Positions 16,430 to 24,778 of a stretch of DNA of 55,764 nt are shown here, in pieces (the stretch's first letter is position 1; each line of letters opens with the position of its first letter). The stretch comes from Butyricicoccus sp. Marseille-Q5471 (lineage in GTDB: Bacteria > Bacillota > Clostridia > Oscillospirales > Butyricicoccaceae): contig NZ_CATNVC010000014.1 of NCBI RefSeq assembly GCF_951230135.1, forward strand, positions 1 through 55,764, read 5' to 3'. The notes under the pieces are model-generated. The model was not told where the DNA came from, searched no databases, and saw only the letters and a list, made by a program, of their open reading frames with translations. The position numbers were made by a program, and so were the translations under genes.

Positions 16430-17050
16430 AAAGTGACAGCAGACAGAGTAAATCTTACGGCTTGAGGTTCGGTTGGTTTTCCCCGCGAACTACCACGCGT
16501 CGCCGTCATGGCGGTTTCCCTTTAAAGTTCGTGCCGGGATGTTACCATCACCGGGACCGAATTGCCACTGAGTCCGTACTGCAATCCTCTGTCTGCCTCT
16601 GTGAGAACAGCCTAGGTGATTTCCACAACAGGCAACGCGATTCTTAGCCTCTTTTGCAGGCATGGTTTCAAGCGTCAATTCCCACGGGTTCCTGGCCGGG
16701 AAACCGCGGGCGGATACCCTATCCACCATGACCACTCAAGGCAGGCTACACTGCACACAGCGTTTTGCCCCCGAAGGAGCGCCGCACCGCAATACAGGTT
16801 TCATCCTGCACCGTAGGACATCCATCAACCCCCGAAGGGATGCTATAGGTGTCCCACGCATGCAGGTCTCCACGGCGGGAGGGTCGGTACTTCATGCCAT
16901 TGAAGCGCGCCCTCGAGCCTTAACCTCCAGCATCCACCCCAAACTGGGCGTAAGAAGCAAACACCAGAGACTTCATCGATATGCCCTTCTACGGATTTTT
17001 AGGCCCGTCCTGGGAATCGCATGCGCTGACTAAGGATACTGTGTCACTTT
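16430..17050 (-). ncRNA. ole: OLE RNA (ornate large extremophilic RNA)
   Basis: About 621 bases without a credible gene, between ispA and a DUF21-like membrane protein followed by dxs. The ends pair perfectly: AAAGTGACA at 17042-17050 with TGTCACTTT at 16430-16438, a 9-bp closing helix. Many internal hairpins are visible, for example around 16817-16845. Known OLE RNAs are ~610 bases, lie in exactly this isoprenoid operon and form a membrane complex with OapA linked to stress and magnesium tolerance. A promoter sits 7 bases upstream. Covariance-model confirmation was not possible here; identity rests on size, ends, context and partner gene. Confidence 0.85.
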
Positions 17051-17057
17051 GCTAGGT

Positions 17058-17086
17058 ATTCTACCACAAGCATGGAAAAAATTCAA
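17058..17086 (-). promoter_or_regulatory. Promoter immediately upstream of OLE RNA
   Basis: TTGAAT (17081-17086) and TAGAAT (17058-17063) with a 17-base spacer on the minus strand, starting 13 bases after the ispA stop codon. The expected start falls at the first bases of the closing helix (about 17050), so OLE RNA can be made independently of the nusB-ispA transcript. Confidence 0.7.
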
Positions 17087-17098
17087 GTAAAAACCGCG

Positions 17099-17986
17099 TT
17101 ATTTGACCCGCCCGATTAAACTGCCGGTCAATTTCCCCAGAAAAGCGCTGTCCGGGAATGTCGAAATTGCATCGATTGCCTCACCGCTGAGCGCGGTCAC
17201 AAGACGCTTGCACTCCTCCATGCCGAGCAGCGACGGAAAGGTCGATTTCTCGCTTTTCTCATCCTTGCCAACCGATTTTCCAAGTGTTGCCGCGTCGCCC
17301 TCAATATCAAGAATGTCGTCCTGAATCTGAAACGCCAGCCCCAGCTTGTCGCCGTAGGTTTCGGCGGCGCGAAGCGTATCCGCATCGTCTTTACCTGCCG
17401 CCAGACAGCCGACCACCGCCGCAATGCGAATCAGACGGCCGGTTTTCAGCCGCTGCAGGCGCTGGAGCGTTTCCAAATCAATCTGCTTGTGCTCGCTTTC
17501 CATGTCGAGCACCTGTCCGCCGATCATGCCGGTCATTCCTGCCGCCTGCGCCATGTAACCGATTGCGCGCAGCACGGTTTCGGCAGGCAGCTTTTCGGCG
17601 TTTGCCGATGAAATCTCAAAGGCACGCGTCAGCAGTGCGTCACCCGCGAGCAATGCAGTCGCTTCACCAAACACCTTGTGGCTGGTCGGACGTCCGCGGC
17701 GCAAATCATCGTTGTCCATACACGGCAGATCATCATGGATGAGCGAATAGGTGTGAATCATTTCCAGTGCGCACGCAAAGGGCAACGCGTTTTCCGTTTC
17801 ACCGCCGCACATGCGGCAGAACGCCAGCAAAATGACCGGACGTAGACGCTTGCCGCCCGCCATCGCGGAGTATTTTGCCGCCTTGAAAATCACATCATAG
17901 CCTTCGCCGTTCTCGCCCGACAGATAGGCCTCAAGCGCCTGTTCAATCCGTGCAATATCGTCCGACAGCTGCTTTTCAAAATCCAT
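17099..17986 (-). CDS. ispA: Polyprenyl synthetase (farnesyl/geranylgeranyl diphosphate synthase)
   Basis: 295 residues from the ATG at 17984-17986 with GGAGGA upstream. The first Asp-rich motif is DDLPCMDNDDLRRGRPTSH, the second DDILD, with GKRLRP at about 54. It condenses isopentenyl diphosphate with allylic diphosphates, using the MEP product supplied through dxs encoded downstream. One base separates it from the xseB stop. The residue before the first DDxxxxD, the chain-length region, is not diagnostic by eye, so the exact product length is open. Confidence 0.94.
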   Translation of the reverse strand: MDFEKQLSDDIARIEQALEAYLSGENGEGYDVIFKAAKYSAMAGGKRLRPVILLAFCRMCGGETENALPFACALEMIHTYSLIHDDLPCMDNDDLRRGRPTSHKVFGEATALLAGDALLTRAFEISSANAEKLPAETVLRAIGYMAQAAGMTGMIGGQVLDMESEHKQIDLETLQRLQRLKTGRLIRIAAVVGCLAAGKDDADTLRAAETYGDKLGLAFQIQDDILDIEGDAATLGKSVGKDEKSEKSTFPSLLGMEECKRLVTALSGEAIDAISTFPDSAFLGKLTGSLIGRVK

Positions 17987-17987
17987 A

Positions 17988-18221
17988 TCAGACTTCCTCC
18001 GCCTCAAACGGCTCTTCCCGCAGTTCGCCCTGCTCGTTTTCCATCATGACCGTCACCTTTTGCTCCGCCTTGTCCAGCAGCTTACCAAGTGCGGCCGAAA
18101 GCTTGGTTCCTTCTTCAAACAGCTTCATGCTGTCTGCCAGGGGCGCTTCGCCTTTTTCGAGCAGACGTACAATTTCCTCCAACCGCTCCATTTGGCCCTC
18201 AAACGTTTTTTCTATCGCCAT
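17988..18221 (-). CDS. xseB: Exodeoxyribonuclease VII small subunit
   Basis: 77 residues, all-helical, with the family core FEGQMERLEEIVRLLEKGEAPLADSMKLFEEGTKLSAALGKLLDKAE. It partners the XseA large subunit to degrade single-stranded DNA. The ATG at 18219-18221 uses an AAAGGAG that overlaps the xseA stop codon, six bases away. Confidence 0.95.
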   Translation of the reverse strand: MAIEKTFEGQMERLEEIVRLLEKGEAPLADSMKLFEEGTKLSAALGKLLDKAEQKVTVMMENEQGELREEPFEAEEV

Positions 18222-18227
18222 GTGCGT

Positions 18228-19493
18228 TTACTCCTTTTCGGTATCCGTCACGCGGCAGCACGCCGCGCCTTTTGCAAATTGGATGCGCAATTCCTCGCCT
18301 ATGTTGAGGGATGCGGCATCGGTCACAATGCCCGCGCTGCCTGTTGCAACCGCATAGCCGCGACTGAGCACCTTAAGCGGACTGATTGCATCGAGTGTTG
18401 CCACCGTGCGCGTAAACCGCAGGCGGCGTGTCTGCGTCATCCCTCTCCCAACGGTGAGCAGGCGGTGGTTCATCAGTTTCAGACTCTGCCGGTCGCGCGC
18501 AAGACGCGCGGGGAGCGCACTCAGCAAACGCTCGGATATATGGTCAAGCAGCAGTCGTTTCTCATCAATATACTTCGCGGGGGTGCGGAGCGCCAGACGC
18601 TCCTGCAAGCCCTCCAGCCGATGCCGTGCCATTGCAGTGCGCCGATTTGCCGCTACATGCAGCCGTGCATCCATCTGACGCACCGTCTGCCGGTATTCCA
18701 TCCGGTCGGGCACGGCCAATTCGGCGGCTCCGGACGGCGTCGGTGCGCGCAAATCGGCGACAAAGTCGGCAATCGTGACATCCGGCTCATGGCCAACGGC
18801 CGAAATCACCGGCAGCTCGCTTGCAAAAATCGCCCGCGCGACCGCTTCCTCGTTAAACGCCCACAAATCCTCGATTGAGCCGCCGCCGCGGCCGCACAGA
18901 ATGACATCCGCTTCGCCAATCGCGTTTGCAAGTGCAATCGCACGGCTGATACTCTCTGCCGCGCCCTGCCCCTGCACCTGTGCCGGATAGAGCGTCACCT
19001 TGGCCAGCGGCCAGCGGCGTCCCAGAATACGAGTCATGTCCCGCGCCGCAGCGCCGGTCGGCGAAGTCACAAGCGCGACATGCTCCGGGCAGTACGGAAT
19101 CGGCTTTTTATAGTGTTCGTCAAACAGCCCTTCTATCTGCAGCTTGCGTTTGAGCTGCTCGAACGCGAGATTGAGCGCACCAGCACCGTCCGGCATCAGC
19201 TCGGTCAGATAGAGCTGCACCTGGCCCGACTTGGGGAATGAACTGACGCGCCCGCGCGCAATGACCTTCATGCCGTTTTCCGGCCGGAATTTGAGCCGCA
19301 TCGCGTCCGAGCGAAACATGACGGCATTAATCGATGCGCCTTCATCTTTTAGCGTCATGTACTGGTGTCCGGAAGAATGCGCCTTGTAATTCGACAGCTC
19401 GCCCTGCACCAGCAGATTGCGATAACCGGGGACGGCATCCAGCAAATCTTTAATTTCGTTATTCAGTTGAGTGACGGAATAAACTACGCTCAC
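18228..19493 (-). CDS. xseA: Exodeoxyribonuclease VII large subunit
   Basis: 421 residues. An N-terminal OB-fold (VVYSVTQLNNEIKDLLDAVPGYRNLLVQGELSNYKAHSSGHQYMTLKDE) precedes the catalytic domain with the conserved GRGGGSIEDLWAFNEE and a C-terminal coiled coil. It processes single-stranded DNA in both directions. The start codon is GTG (19491-19493), overlapping the preceding stop as GTGA. Confidence 0.95.
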   Translation of the reverse strand: MSVVYSVTQLNNEIKDLLDAVPGYRNLLVQGELSNYKAHSSGHQYMTLKDEGASINAVMFRSDAMRLKFRPENGMKVIARGRVSSFPKSGQVQLYLTELMPDGAGALNLAFEQLKRKLQIEGLFDEHYKKPIPYCPEHVALVTSPTGAAARDMTRILGRRWPLAKVTLYPAQVQGQGAAESISRAIALANAIGEADVILCGRGGGSIEDLWAFNEEAVARAIFASELPVISAVGHEPDVTIADFVADLRAPTPSGAAELAVPDRMEYRQTVRQMDARLHVAANRRTAMARHRLEGLQERLALRTPAKYIDEKRLLLDHISERLLSALPARLARDRQSLKLMNHRLLTVGRGMTQTRRLRFTRTVATLDAISPLKVLSRGYAVATGSAGIVTDAASLNIGEELRIQFAKGAACCRVTDTEKE

Positions 19494-20425
19494 GTTTGGT
19501 TCCTTTCATACTGCCGTGCGGCAAGCACTGCCGCACCGACTGCATTGTCGCCCGAAAGTACGGGTTCGGCAAAATAAATATCGTCAAATTTCTGCAGTCT
19601 CAAACGGATGACCTCACTCGCCATCACACCGCCCGCGCACAGCACGGGATACGGATACTGCGTCAGCGCCTGCTCGGTCGCCTTTATGACCGCATTCGCG
19701 ACCGTTTCGAGTGCAAACCGCGCAACAGCAGCGCCTTCCGCACCTTTTTTATGCAGGGTATCGATTTGATTCTGCATGCCGGACAAGGAAAACGAGCACT
19801 CCTCCACCTTGGGACGATACCCCTTTTCGGGCGCAGCCGTCAACGCGAGCCTGTCCAACTCCGCGCCGGACGGAAACGCCAGTCCGAGCAGTGCGCCCGC
19901 ACGATCAATTAGCTGTCCCGCCGCGAGATCGGTGGTGCCGCCGATGCAGGTGCAATCAGGCATGCCATGCGCATCAGGCCTGACCAGCAGCAATTCACTC
20001 GTGCCACCGGACAGGTGCCATGCGAGAAAGGGGGCGTCCAGTAAATCAAGCCGTCCTGCAGACAGTGCCGCCGCGGCGACATGACCCTGTTGATGCGAAT
20101 TTTCAAAAAGCGGTACGCAAAGCAAATGCGCCGCGCTTCGCGCGGCGCTGATACCCGCCAGAAAGCAGGGCATATACGAACCTTCGACCGCACGCGGGCG
20201 GGTGCTCACGCCGATGGCGGACACTTTGCCCTGCGGCAGTGCTTCAATTTTTTCGTGCAGGCGTACCGTGTGCTGAAACAGCGCGTCGGACTGACGCAGG
20301 CCAATCGCGCCCTCGGGCACGGTCAGCAGGCTGCCCTCGTTGCACCACGCGCCGGTTGCCGCATCATACACGGCGGCAGAGGTGCGGTAATTTGAGGTGT
20401 CGACCCCTAAAAAGCGGCTGCTCAT
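19490..20425 (-). CDS. TsaD/Kae1-like ASKHA-fold protein (divergent paralogue)
   Basis: 311 residues, shorter than true TsaD (~335-340). The N-terminal FLGVDTSNYRTSAAVYD matches the first phosphate loop, HQQGH (about 109-113) retains the metal-binding HxxxH, and WHLSGGTSELLLV and CAGGVMAS match later motifs. Real TsaD makes the t6A tRNA modification with TsaB/TsaE, which are not encoded nearby. Clostridia often carry this paralogue between nusB and xseA, with no role I can assign. ATGA overlap with nusB and GTGA overlap with xseA show tight coupling. Confidence 0.82.
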   Translation of the reverse strand: MSSRFLGVDTSNYRTSAAVYDAATGAWCNEGSLLTVPEGAIGLRQSDALFQHTVRLHEKIEALPQGKVSAIGVSTRPRAVEGSYMPCFLAGISAARSAAHLLCVPLFENSHQQGHVAAAALSAGRLDLLDAPFLAWHLSGGTSELLLVRPDAHGMPDCTCIGGTTDLAAGQLIDRAGALLGLAFPSGAELDRLALTAAPEKGYRPKVEECSFSLSGMQNQIDTLHKKGAEGAAVARFALETVANAVIKATEQALTQYPYPVLCAGGVMASEVIRLRLQKFDDIYFAEPVLSGDNAVGAAVLAARQYERNQT

Positions 20426-20904
20426 TCGGCGCTTTCGTCGGCCTTGAGTTCGACCGTCTCTCCGGTCTCCGCACGGGCAACCGACCCCAGAATGCCGTTG
20501 ATAAAGGAAGCCGCTTCCTCAGAATCATACTCCTTGGCCAGCTCGACGGCTTCATTGATCGCAACGCCGACCGGCACATCCTCCATCGTGCGCATTTCGA
20601 ACAACGCCAGGCGCAGGATTGCAATCGTGATGCGGGACAGGCGATTCAGCTTCCAGCCGCGCGAATATTGTTCGATTGTGCGGTCAAGCTCATCCTTGCA
20701 AGCCGCAACGCCCTTGACCACTGCCATGATATAGGCGGTCTGACCCTCGGTCAGCTTGCCGGCATACAGCGCAATATCTCCGCTGATTGAGGCCATGATG
20801 CTTTCGTCCAGACGGTCAGCCAGTTTTTCCTCCGGCTCAAAATTGGAAAACCCCATCTCAAAAATCAGATGCAGGGCGATTTCTCTTGCTTTTTTTCTAC
20901 TCAC
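20422..20904 (-). CDS. nusB: Transcription antitermination factor NusB
   Basis: 160 residues, helical, with the NusB core SRKKAREIALHLIFEM and the C-terminal DVPVGVAINEAVELAKEYDSEEAASFINGILGSVA, followed by a short acidic tail. It binds boxA RNA with NusE for antitermination of rRNA operons. The start is GTG (20902-20904) with GGGAGG upstream. First gene of the long run that ends near recN/tyrS, with its own promoter at 20952-20980. Confidence 0.95.
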   Translation of the reverse strand: MSRKKAREIALHLIFEMGFSNFEPEEKLADRLDESIMASISGDIALYAGKLTEGQTAYIMAVVKGVAACKDELDRTIEQYSRGWKLNRLSRITIAILRLALFEMRTMEDVPVGVAINEAVELAKEYDSEEAASFINGILGSVARAETGETVELKADESAE

Positions 20905-20951
20905 GGTCGGAAGTTCCTCCCTTTATTTCGTAAATCTCATAAGTATGTTTT

Positions 20952-20980
20952 ATTTTATCGTATTTTCGCCAAAAGTGCAA
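20952..20980 (-). promoter_or_regulatory. Promoter of the nusB-ispA-dxs-recN run
   Basis: TTGCAC (20975-20980) and TAAAAT (20952-20957) with a 17-base spacer on the minus strand, placed between the asp23 terminator and nusB. Confidence 0.68.
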
Positions 20981-20991
20981 GAGAATATAAG

Positions 20992-21018
20992 AAAAACGCG
21001 AGTCTTTCGACTCGCGTT
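20992..21018 (-). terminator. Terminator after asp23
   Basis: Perfect 10-bp stem AACGCGAGTC / GACTCGCGTT (21009-21018 with 20995-21004) closed by a GAAA tetraloop, followed by T-rich sequence on the minus strand (20992-20996). Confidence 0.9.
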
Positions 21019-21023
21019 TCACA

Positions 21024-21434
21024 TTATTCTTCTTCCGTGGCCTCTGCAGGTTCTTCATTCTCTGCAGGCGCAAAGGTTACGCCGCCGACATGAACGTTGA
21101 CCTCAACCACTTTAAGTCCGGTCATCGATTCAATCGCGGACTTGACGCTCGTCTGCACGGTTTTGGAAACCTCACAGATATTGTGTCCGAACAGTGCAAG
21201 GAATCCGATTTCAATCTTAACGGTATCATCCTCGCCCAAATCGACGCGTACGCCCTTGGACAGGTTCTTTTTGCTCAAAAAGCTGACGATGTCATTCGTC
21301 AGACTGGAATACAAACCGCTGACGCCCTCAGTCTCCAAGGCGGAAAGCGCGGCAATCGAAGCAACAACGTCCTCCGAAATTTTAATCGTGCCCTGATCGC
21401 CCGTGGTCGACCAATAATCCTTGTGATCTGCCAT
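21024..21434 (-). CDS. Asp23/Gls24 family envelope stress protein
   Basis: 136 residues. The Asp23 fold is visible as GTIKISEDVVASIAALSALETEGVSGL followed by VRVDLGEDDTVKIEIGFLALFGHNICEVSKTVQTSVKSAIESMTGLKVVEVNVHVGGVTF, with an acidic tail. Members are abundant membrane-associated or cytoplasmic proteins linked to envelope stress. In clostridia one copy usually sits just before nusB, as here. It has its own promoter and terminator, between spoIIIAH and nusB. Confidence 0.92.
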   Translation of the reverse strand: MADHKDYWSTTGDQGTIKISEDVVASIAALSALETEGVSGLYSSLTNDIVSFLSKKNLSKGVRVDLGEDDTVKIEIGFLALFGHNICEVSKTVQTSVKSAIESMTGLKVVEVNVHVGGVTFAPAENEEPAEATEEE

Positions 21435-21459
21435 AGTGCTTCACTCTCCTTATAGTGGG

Positions 21460-21487
21460 ATTATAGCACAATCACGGCAAAAAGCAA
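21460..21487 (-). promoter_or_regulatory. Promoter of asp23
   Basis: TTGCTT (21482-21487) and TATAAT (21460-21465) with a 16-base spacer on the minus strand, 26 bases before the asp23 start. There is no terminator between spoIIIAH and this promoter. Confidence 0.65.
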
Positions 21488-21502
21488 AGGAAAAATGAGT
21501 CA

Positions 21503-22030
21503 TCACGCTGCTTCAACGATTTTGATCTGATCGGCGCTCACACCGGTCTCTTCGATTACGATATCCTTGATGACGGTCGCGTCCGTTGCCTGCAGGCCGC
21601 CCTCAGGTGGTGCAACAACAACATTTACGCTTGCGTCGCCCATCATGACAACTGCATCGTCATAACCCTTGGCACGGATCAGGCTCTCGACACGCGCCTC
21701 TGTCACCGAGTTTTCAGCCAGTACCGAAATCTGCGCGGCCGCGTCGTCCTTCGCCGTGTCTGCCGCCTTATCGCTCTCCGTTGTTTCCTTCAGGATGCTG
21801 ATCGCTTCATCCCGCGCCTGTTCGCGTGTGAGACGAGAGGTTGCAAAGTAGTCGTCGCCGGTTGCCGCCGCACCCTCAGCGTCAGCACTTGCCGGCTCCC
21901 CTGTGTCCGTTTGTCCCGCGACCAGCAGTTCGTCCGGTGCGCCCACGAAGTTCCAGTTCAAGTAGATGGCCACACACAGCATAAGCGCGATCACGCCATA
22001 GATTGCCCCGCGTTTTTTGATTTTTTTCAT
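21503..22030 (-). CDS. spoIIIAH: Stage III sporulation protein AH
   Basis: 175 residues. A basic N-terminus and one membrane segment (IYGVIALMLCVAIYLNWNFVG) are followed by an extracellular Ala/Asp-rich region. The C-terminal YscJ/FliF-like domain contains LTREQARDEAISILKE and ends in a ring-building motif. SpoIIIAH in the mother cell membrane pairs with forespore SpoIIQ to form the intercellular channel. The ATG at 22028-22030 is preferred over an in-frame TTG two codons upstream. Last gene of the spoIIIA operon. Confidence 0.93.
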   Translation of the reverse strand: MKKIKKRGAIYGVIALMLCVAIYLNWNFVGAPDELLVAGQTDTGEPASADAEGAAATGDDYFATSRLTREQARDEAISILKETTESDKAADTAKDDAAAQISVLAENSVTEARVESLIRAKGYDDAVVMMGDASVNVVVAPPEGGLQATDATVIKDIVIEETGVSADQIKIVEAA

Positions 22031-22064
22031 GTCCAATTCGCCCTCCCAACATTGTTGCTACTAT

Positions 22065-22616
22065 TTATGAATCTGCTGCCATTTTTAGAACGGTTACTTT
22101 GTCCGTCCCCACGCCGCACAGCGTGGAAACCGCCTGTGTCACGGCATACCGAACGGTCGTATTGTTCGCCCCATCGCACAGCACGACCGCGCCGCGGAAG
22201 GTTGGAAGCAGATTTTTGACCGTGACCGGATTTTCGCCATAACTGCCGTCCGAAACGACCGTCAGATTGCTTTCATAACTCTGCACGCTCGCGCCGTTCT
22301 CCGTGCGGCGCACATTGACCGCATAAACCGACTCCTCGGTCTCCTCAAGCGACAGCATGAGTGATACACGCCCAACTCCATCAATTGCGGAAAGTTGCTC
22401 GTTGAGGCTCTGCTCAAATTCATCCAGATCAAATAGCGCAGGCTCCAGCCCCTCTGCCGAGGGCGCCTTGACCTGCTGTGTATCTTTGAACAGCCCGCCC
22501 GACGCAAGCAGCAGCACGCCCGCAATCAGTACAATCAGTACCGCGCGATATTTTTTGAGCACCGGCACCACTTTTTCCGTCACCGGCCTCAGCCATGCAA
22601 GGTCTATGTTTTTCAT
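22065..22616 (-). CDS. spoIIIAG: Stage III sporulation protein AG
   Basis: 183 residues from the ATG at 22614-22616, overlapping the spoIIIAF stop as ATGA. One membrane segment (AVLIVLIAGVLLLASGGLF) is followed by a ring-building domain with LSAIDGVGRVSLMLSLEE and PTFRGAVVLCDGANNTTVRYAVTQAVSTLCG, a typical AG ending. It forms the large ring of the forespore-mother cell channel. Confidence 0.94.
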   Translation of the reverse strand: MKNIDLAWLRPVTEKVVPVLKKYRAVLIVLIAGVLLLASGGLFKDTQQVKAPSAEGLEPALFDLDEFEQSLNEQLSAIDGVGRVSLMLSLEETEESVYAVNVRRTENGASVQSYESNLTVVSDGSYGENPVTVKNLLPTFRGAVVLCDGANNTTVRYAVTQAVSTLCGVGTDKVTVLKMAADS

Positions 22617-23089
22617 CTCCGGATCATCTCCTGTCTGTCTGCGGATATGCCGCAATCGTTTTCCAGAATTGTGCGCAGCTCGTCAAGCCGTGGTTCGTCT
22701 GAGGCACGATAATATACAGTCGCTTTATCGCTCTGCAGTACGCCGTTTTCATCGGTTTTCATCGTAATCGTAACCGAGCAGCTAATGCCCTGTTCGGCGG
22801 CATGATCCTCTACGACGCTCGCAATCGTCGCGCCTACCGAACCCATTGTTGTCTGTGCATTTTGCATCTCAATATCGGAGACGTTGACGCCGCTCCCCTT
22901 CATCAGATCGCCAAACGACCCCAGACGCACCTGCGCCAGCGGCTGCACCAGTGCCAACACCATGAGCAGGCCGGCTGCCAGACGCACGGTTTCGCGTAGC
23001 GCCCCCTCCTTCGCGACCGACAACGCGGCGGCGGACGCAATACCCGCCAGCGTAACACGCATTAAAATAGCCTGAAATAATTCTGTCAT
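22613..23089 (-). CDS. spoIIIAF: Stage III sporulation protein AF
   Basis: 158 residues. Two N-terminal membrane segments (about 10-25 and 33-50) precede a soluble domain ending in the diagnostic tail LDELRTILENDCGISADRQEMIRR. Part of the sporulation channel basal apparatus. The ATG overlaps the spoIIIAE stop. Confidence 0.92.
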   Translation of the reverse strand: MTELFQAILMRVTLAGIASAAALSVAKEGALRETVRLAAGLLMVLALVQPLAQVRLGSFGDLMKGSGVNVSDIEMQNAQTTMGSVGATIASVVEDHAAEQGISCSVTITMKTDENGVLQSDKATVYYRASDEPRLDELRTILENDCGISADRQEMIRR

Positions 23090-24171
23090 ATCGGCTTCAC
23101 CATCGCTACCACATAAACCAGTTCAAAATACAGAATCATGCTGCAGGTGGAAAGCATACCGAGTAGCAGACCGAACCCCGTTCCCACGCCTGACAGCAGA
23201 CCCTCCATGCTCTTAGAGCACAGCGGAGATAATACTGCCGCCCCCGCTCGAAAGCACAGATAGGACGCCCCTGCCTGCAAAAACGGCACAATGCAGATGG
23301 CAGTGATACACAGCATGCCGAATACGCCAACCGCGTTTTTTAGAAGCATCGCGCCGGTCAGCATGGTTTCTGTTGCATCCGAAATGATGCCGCCAACGAC
23401 CGGCACTGCGCCTGACACGGCAAATTTTGCCGTCTTAAGCGCCATACGATCCACGCTGCCCGAAACGCCGCCCGCAATTGTTATGTAAGCGATGAACAGC
23501 GTTAGAATCAGCTTGAGTGTGCCTGTTGTCAGACTTTTGATGCCGTCCGCCAATCCTCGCAGCATATCGTTTCCTGTTGCCGCATCGACCGCCACCACCG
23601 CCAGATAGGCGCAGGCAGCGGGCACAAGCAGCGTTGTTATCAGACGGATGACGAAGTCAAACACCAGCATGGTTGCGACCTGCAGCACCGTCGCAGTTGT
23701 TGTGCACCCGCCAATCGACAGCGCCGTTGCAAGCACCGGCTGCAGTACCCCCGAAAAGACGCTGATTTGCTGTAACGCATCGCGGCAAATGGTCAGCACA
23801 CCGGAAAAATCAGTCAGCAGTACGGCCGCGCAGCCGAGTGCGCCCGCCATATCGATTGCACTGTCCGCCCCGCCGCCGACCGCGCTGGAAACACCGCGCC
23901 CGATTGCGGTCAGCATGACGATGACCGAAACCCGCAGCAAACTGCGAAAGGCATTTTGCAGTGCGGTCGTACCGTCCTGCGAAATGTTTTCAATTAGGCG
24001 TGTAAACGAACCGCTCAGGTCAGTCGCATCACTCGCTGTAATGCCATCCAAATAGCCGCGCTGCTCGTTCGGCAGTGCATCCGCCAGTCCCCCCACATCA
24101 CTTTGGTCCAGTGCGCCCGCGCTTGTCAAACAGAGTAACAGCAGCAGACAGCAGAGAAAAATCCGTTTCAT
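23086..24171 (-). CDS. spoIIIAE: Stage III sporulation protein AE
   Basis: 361 residues from the ATG at 24169-24171 (MKRIFLCCLLLLLCL), a signal peptide. There are about seven further hydrophobic segments and the conserved VSGAVPVVGGIISDATETMLTGAMLLKNAVGVFG. A polytopic component of the SpoIIIA channel. An upstream in-frame start would overlap spoIIIAD. Confidence 0.94.
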   Translation of the reverse strand: MKRIFLCCLLLLLCLTSAGALDQSDVGGLADALPNEQRGYLDGITASDATDLSGSFTRLIENISQDGTTALQNAFRSLLRVSVIVMLTAIGRGVSSAVGGGADSAIDMAGALGCAAVLLTDFSGVLTICRDALQQISVFSGVLQPVLATALSIGGCTTTATVLQVATMLVFDFVIRLITTLLVPAACAYLAVVAVDAATGNDMLRGLADGIKSLTTGTLKLILTLFIAYITIAGGVSGSVDRMALKTAKFAVSGAVPVVGGIISDATETMLTGAMLLKNAVGVFGMLCITAICIVPFLQAGASYLCFRAGAAVLSPLCSKSMEGLLSGVGTGFGLLLGMLSTCSMILYFELVYVVAMVKPI

Positions 24172-24184
24172 TTTCGTTTTCCTT

Positions 24185-24574
24185 TCAACGCGCCCAGTCG
24201 CCAACCAAGCTCAGCACCTGCTGAAACAGCGGCAGGCAAGCTGAGATTGCCAGCACTGCGCCCGCGATTTCGACTTTTGCAGCAAGCGCTGACTGCCCGG
24301 CATCCTTGCACAGTGCGCTCATCACGCGTATCACCGTCGCGATGCCCACCACCTTGAGCACCGGCAGATAGAGCGACTGCCCGATTCCGCCTTGCCCAAA
24401 CGCCTGTTCAAAGGTCTGCACCGCACCGCTGATTTCGGAAAACACGCGAAACAAAATGACAAGCCCCGTCACCAGCACAAGCAGGAATGCAATGGCCGGG
24501 CTGTCCTTTTTCAGCGTCAGCGTGAATACGATGGCCAGCAGTGCAAGACCACACAGCGGCATGAGTCCGCTCAA
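24185..24574 (-). CDS. spoIIIAD: Stage III sporulation protein AD
   Basis: 129 residues, four membrane segments, ending VEIAGAVLAISACLPLFQQVLSLVGDW as in AD proteins. The start is TTG (24572-24574), overlapping the spoIIIAC stop as TTGA. The alternative ATG four codons later is possible but lacks the coupling. Confidence 0.92.
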   Translation of the reverse strand: MSGLMPLCGLALLAIVFTLTLKKDSPAIAFLLVLVTGLVILFRVFSEISGAVQTFEQAFGQGGIGQSLYLPVLKVVGIATVIRVMSALCKDAGQSALAAKVEIAGAVLAISACLPLFQQVLSLVGDWAR

Positions 24575-24765
24575 AACCCGAATACGCTCTTCATCATGGA
24601 GAACAGCTGCCCGATCTCCTGCACGATCATCATCAAGACCACAATTAACGCGGCCAAAACGACCATGAGCGCCTGTTCATCCCGTCCCGAACGCGTCAGC
24701 AGCTGGTTGAGTACCGCTACCAGAATGCCGATCGCGGCGATTTTAAAAATCAGATCAACGTCCAT
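24571..24765 (-). CDS. spoIIIAC: Stage III sporulation protein AC
   Basis: 64 residues with two membrane segments: DLIFKIAAIGILVAVLNQLLTRSGRDEQALMVVLAALIVVLMMIVQEIGQLF. The RSGRDEQA linker is the family hallmark. Small membrane component of the SpoIIIA channel. Confidence 0.95.
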   Translation of the reverse strand: MDVDLIFKIAAIGILVAVLNQLLTRSGRDEQALMVVLAALIVVLMMIVQEIGQLFSMMKSVFGF

Positions 24766-24778
24766 AATTTCCTCCGCT

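Noticed and set aside
16462-16735. Short open frames inside the ispA-oapA gap
   Set aside because: No ribosome sites, no domains, and the region fits a structured RNA with pairing ends.
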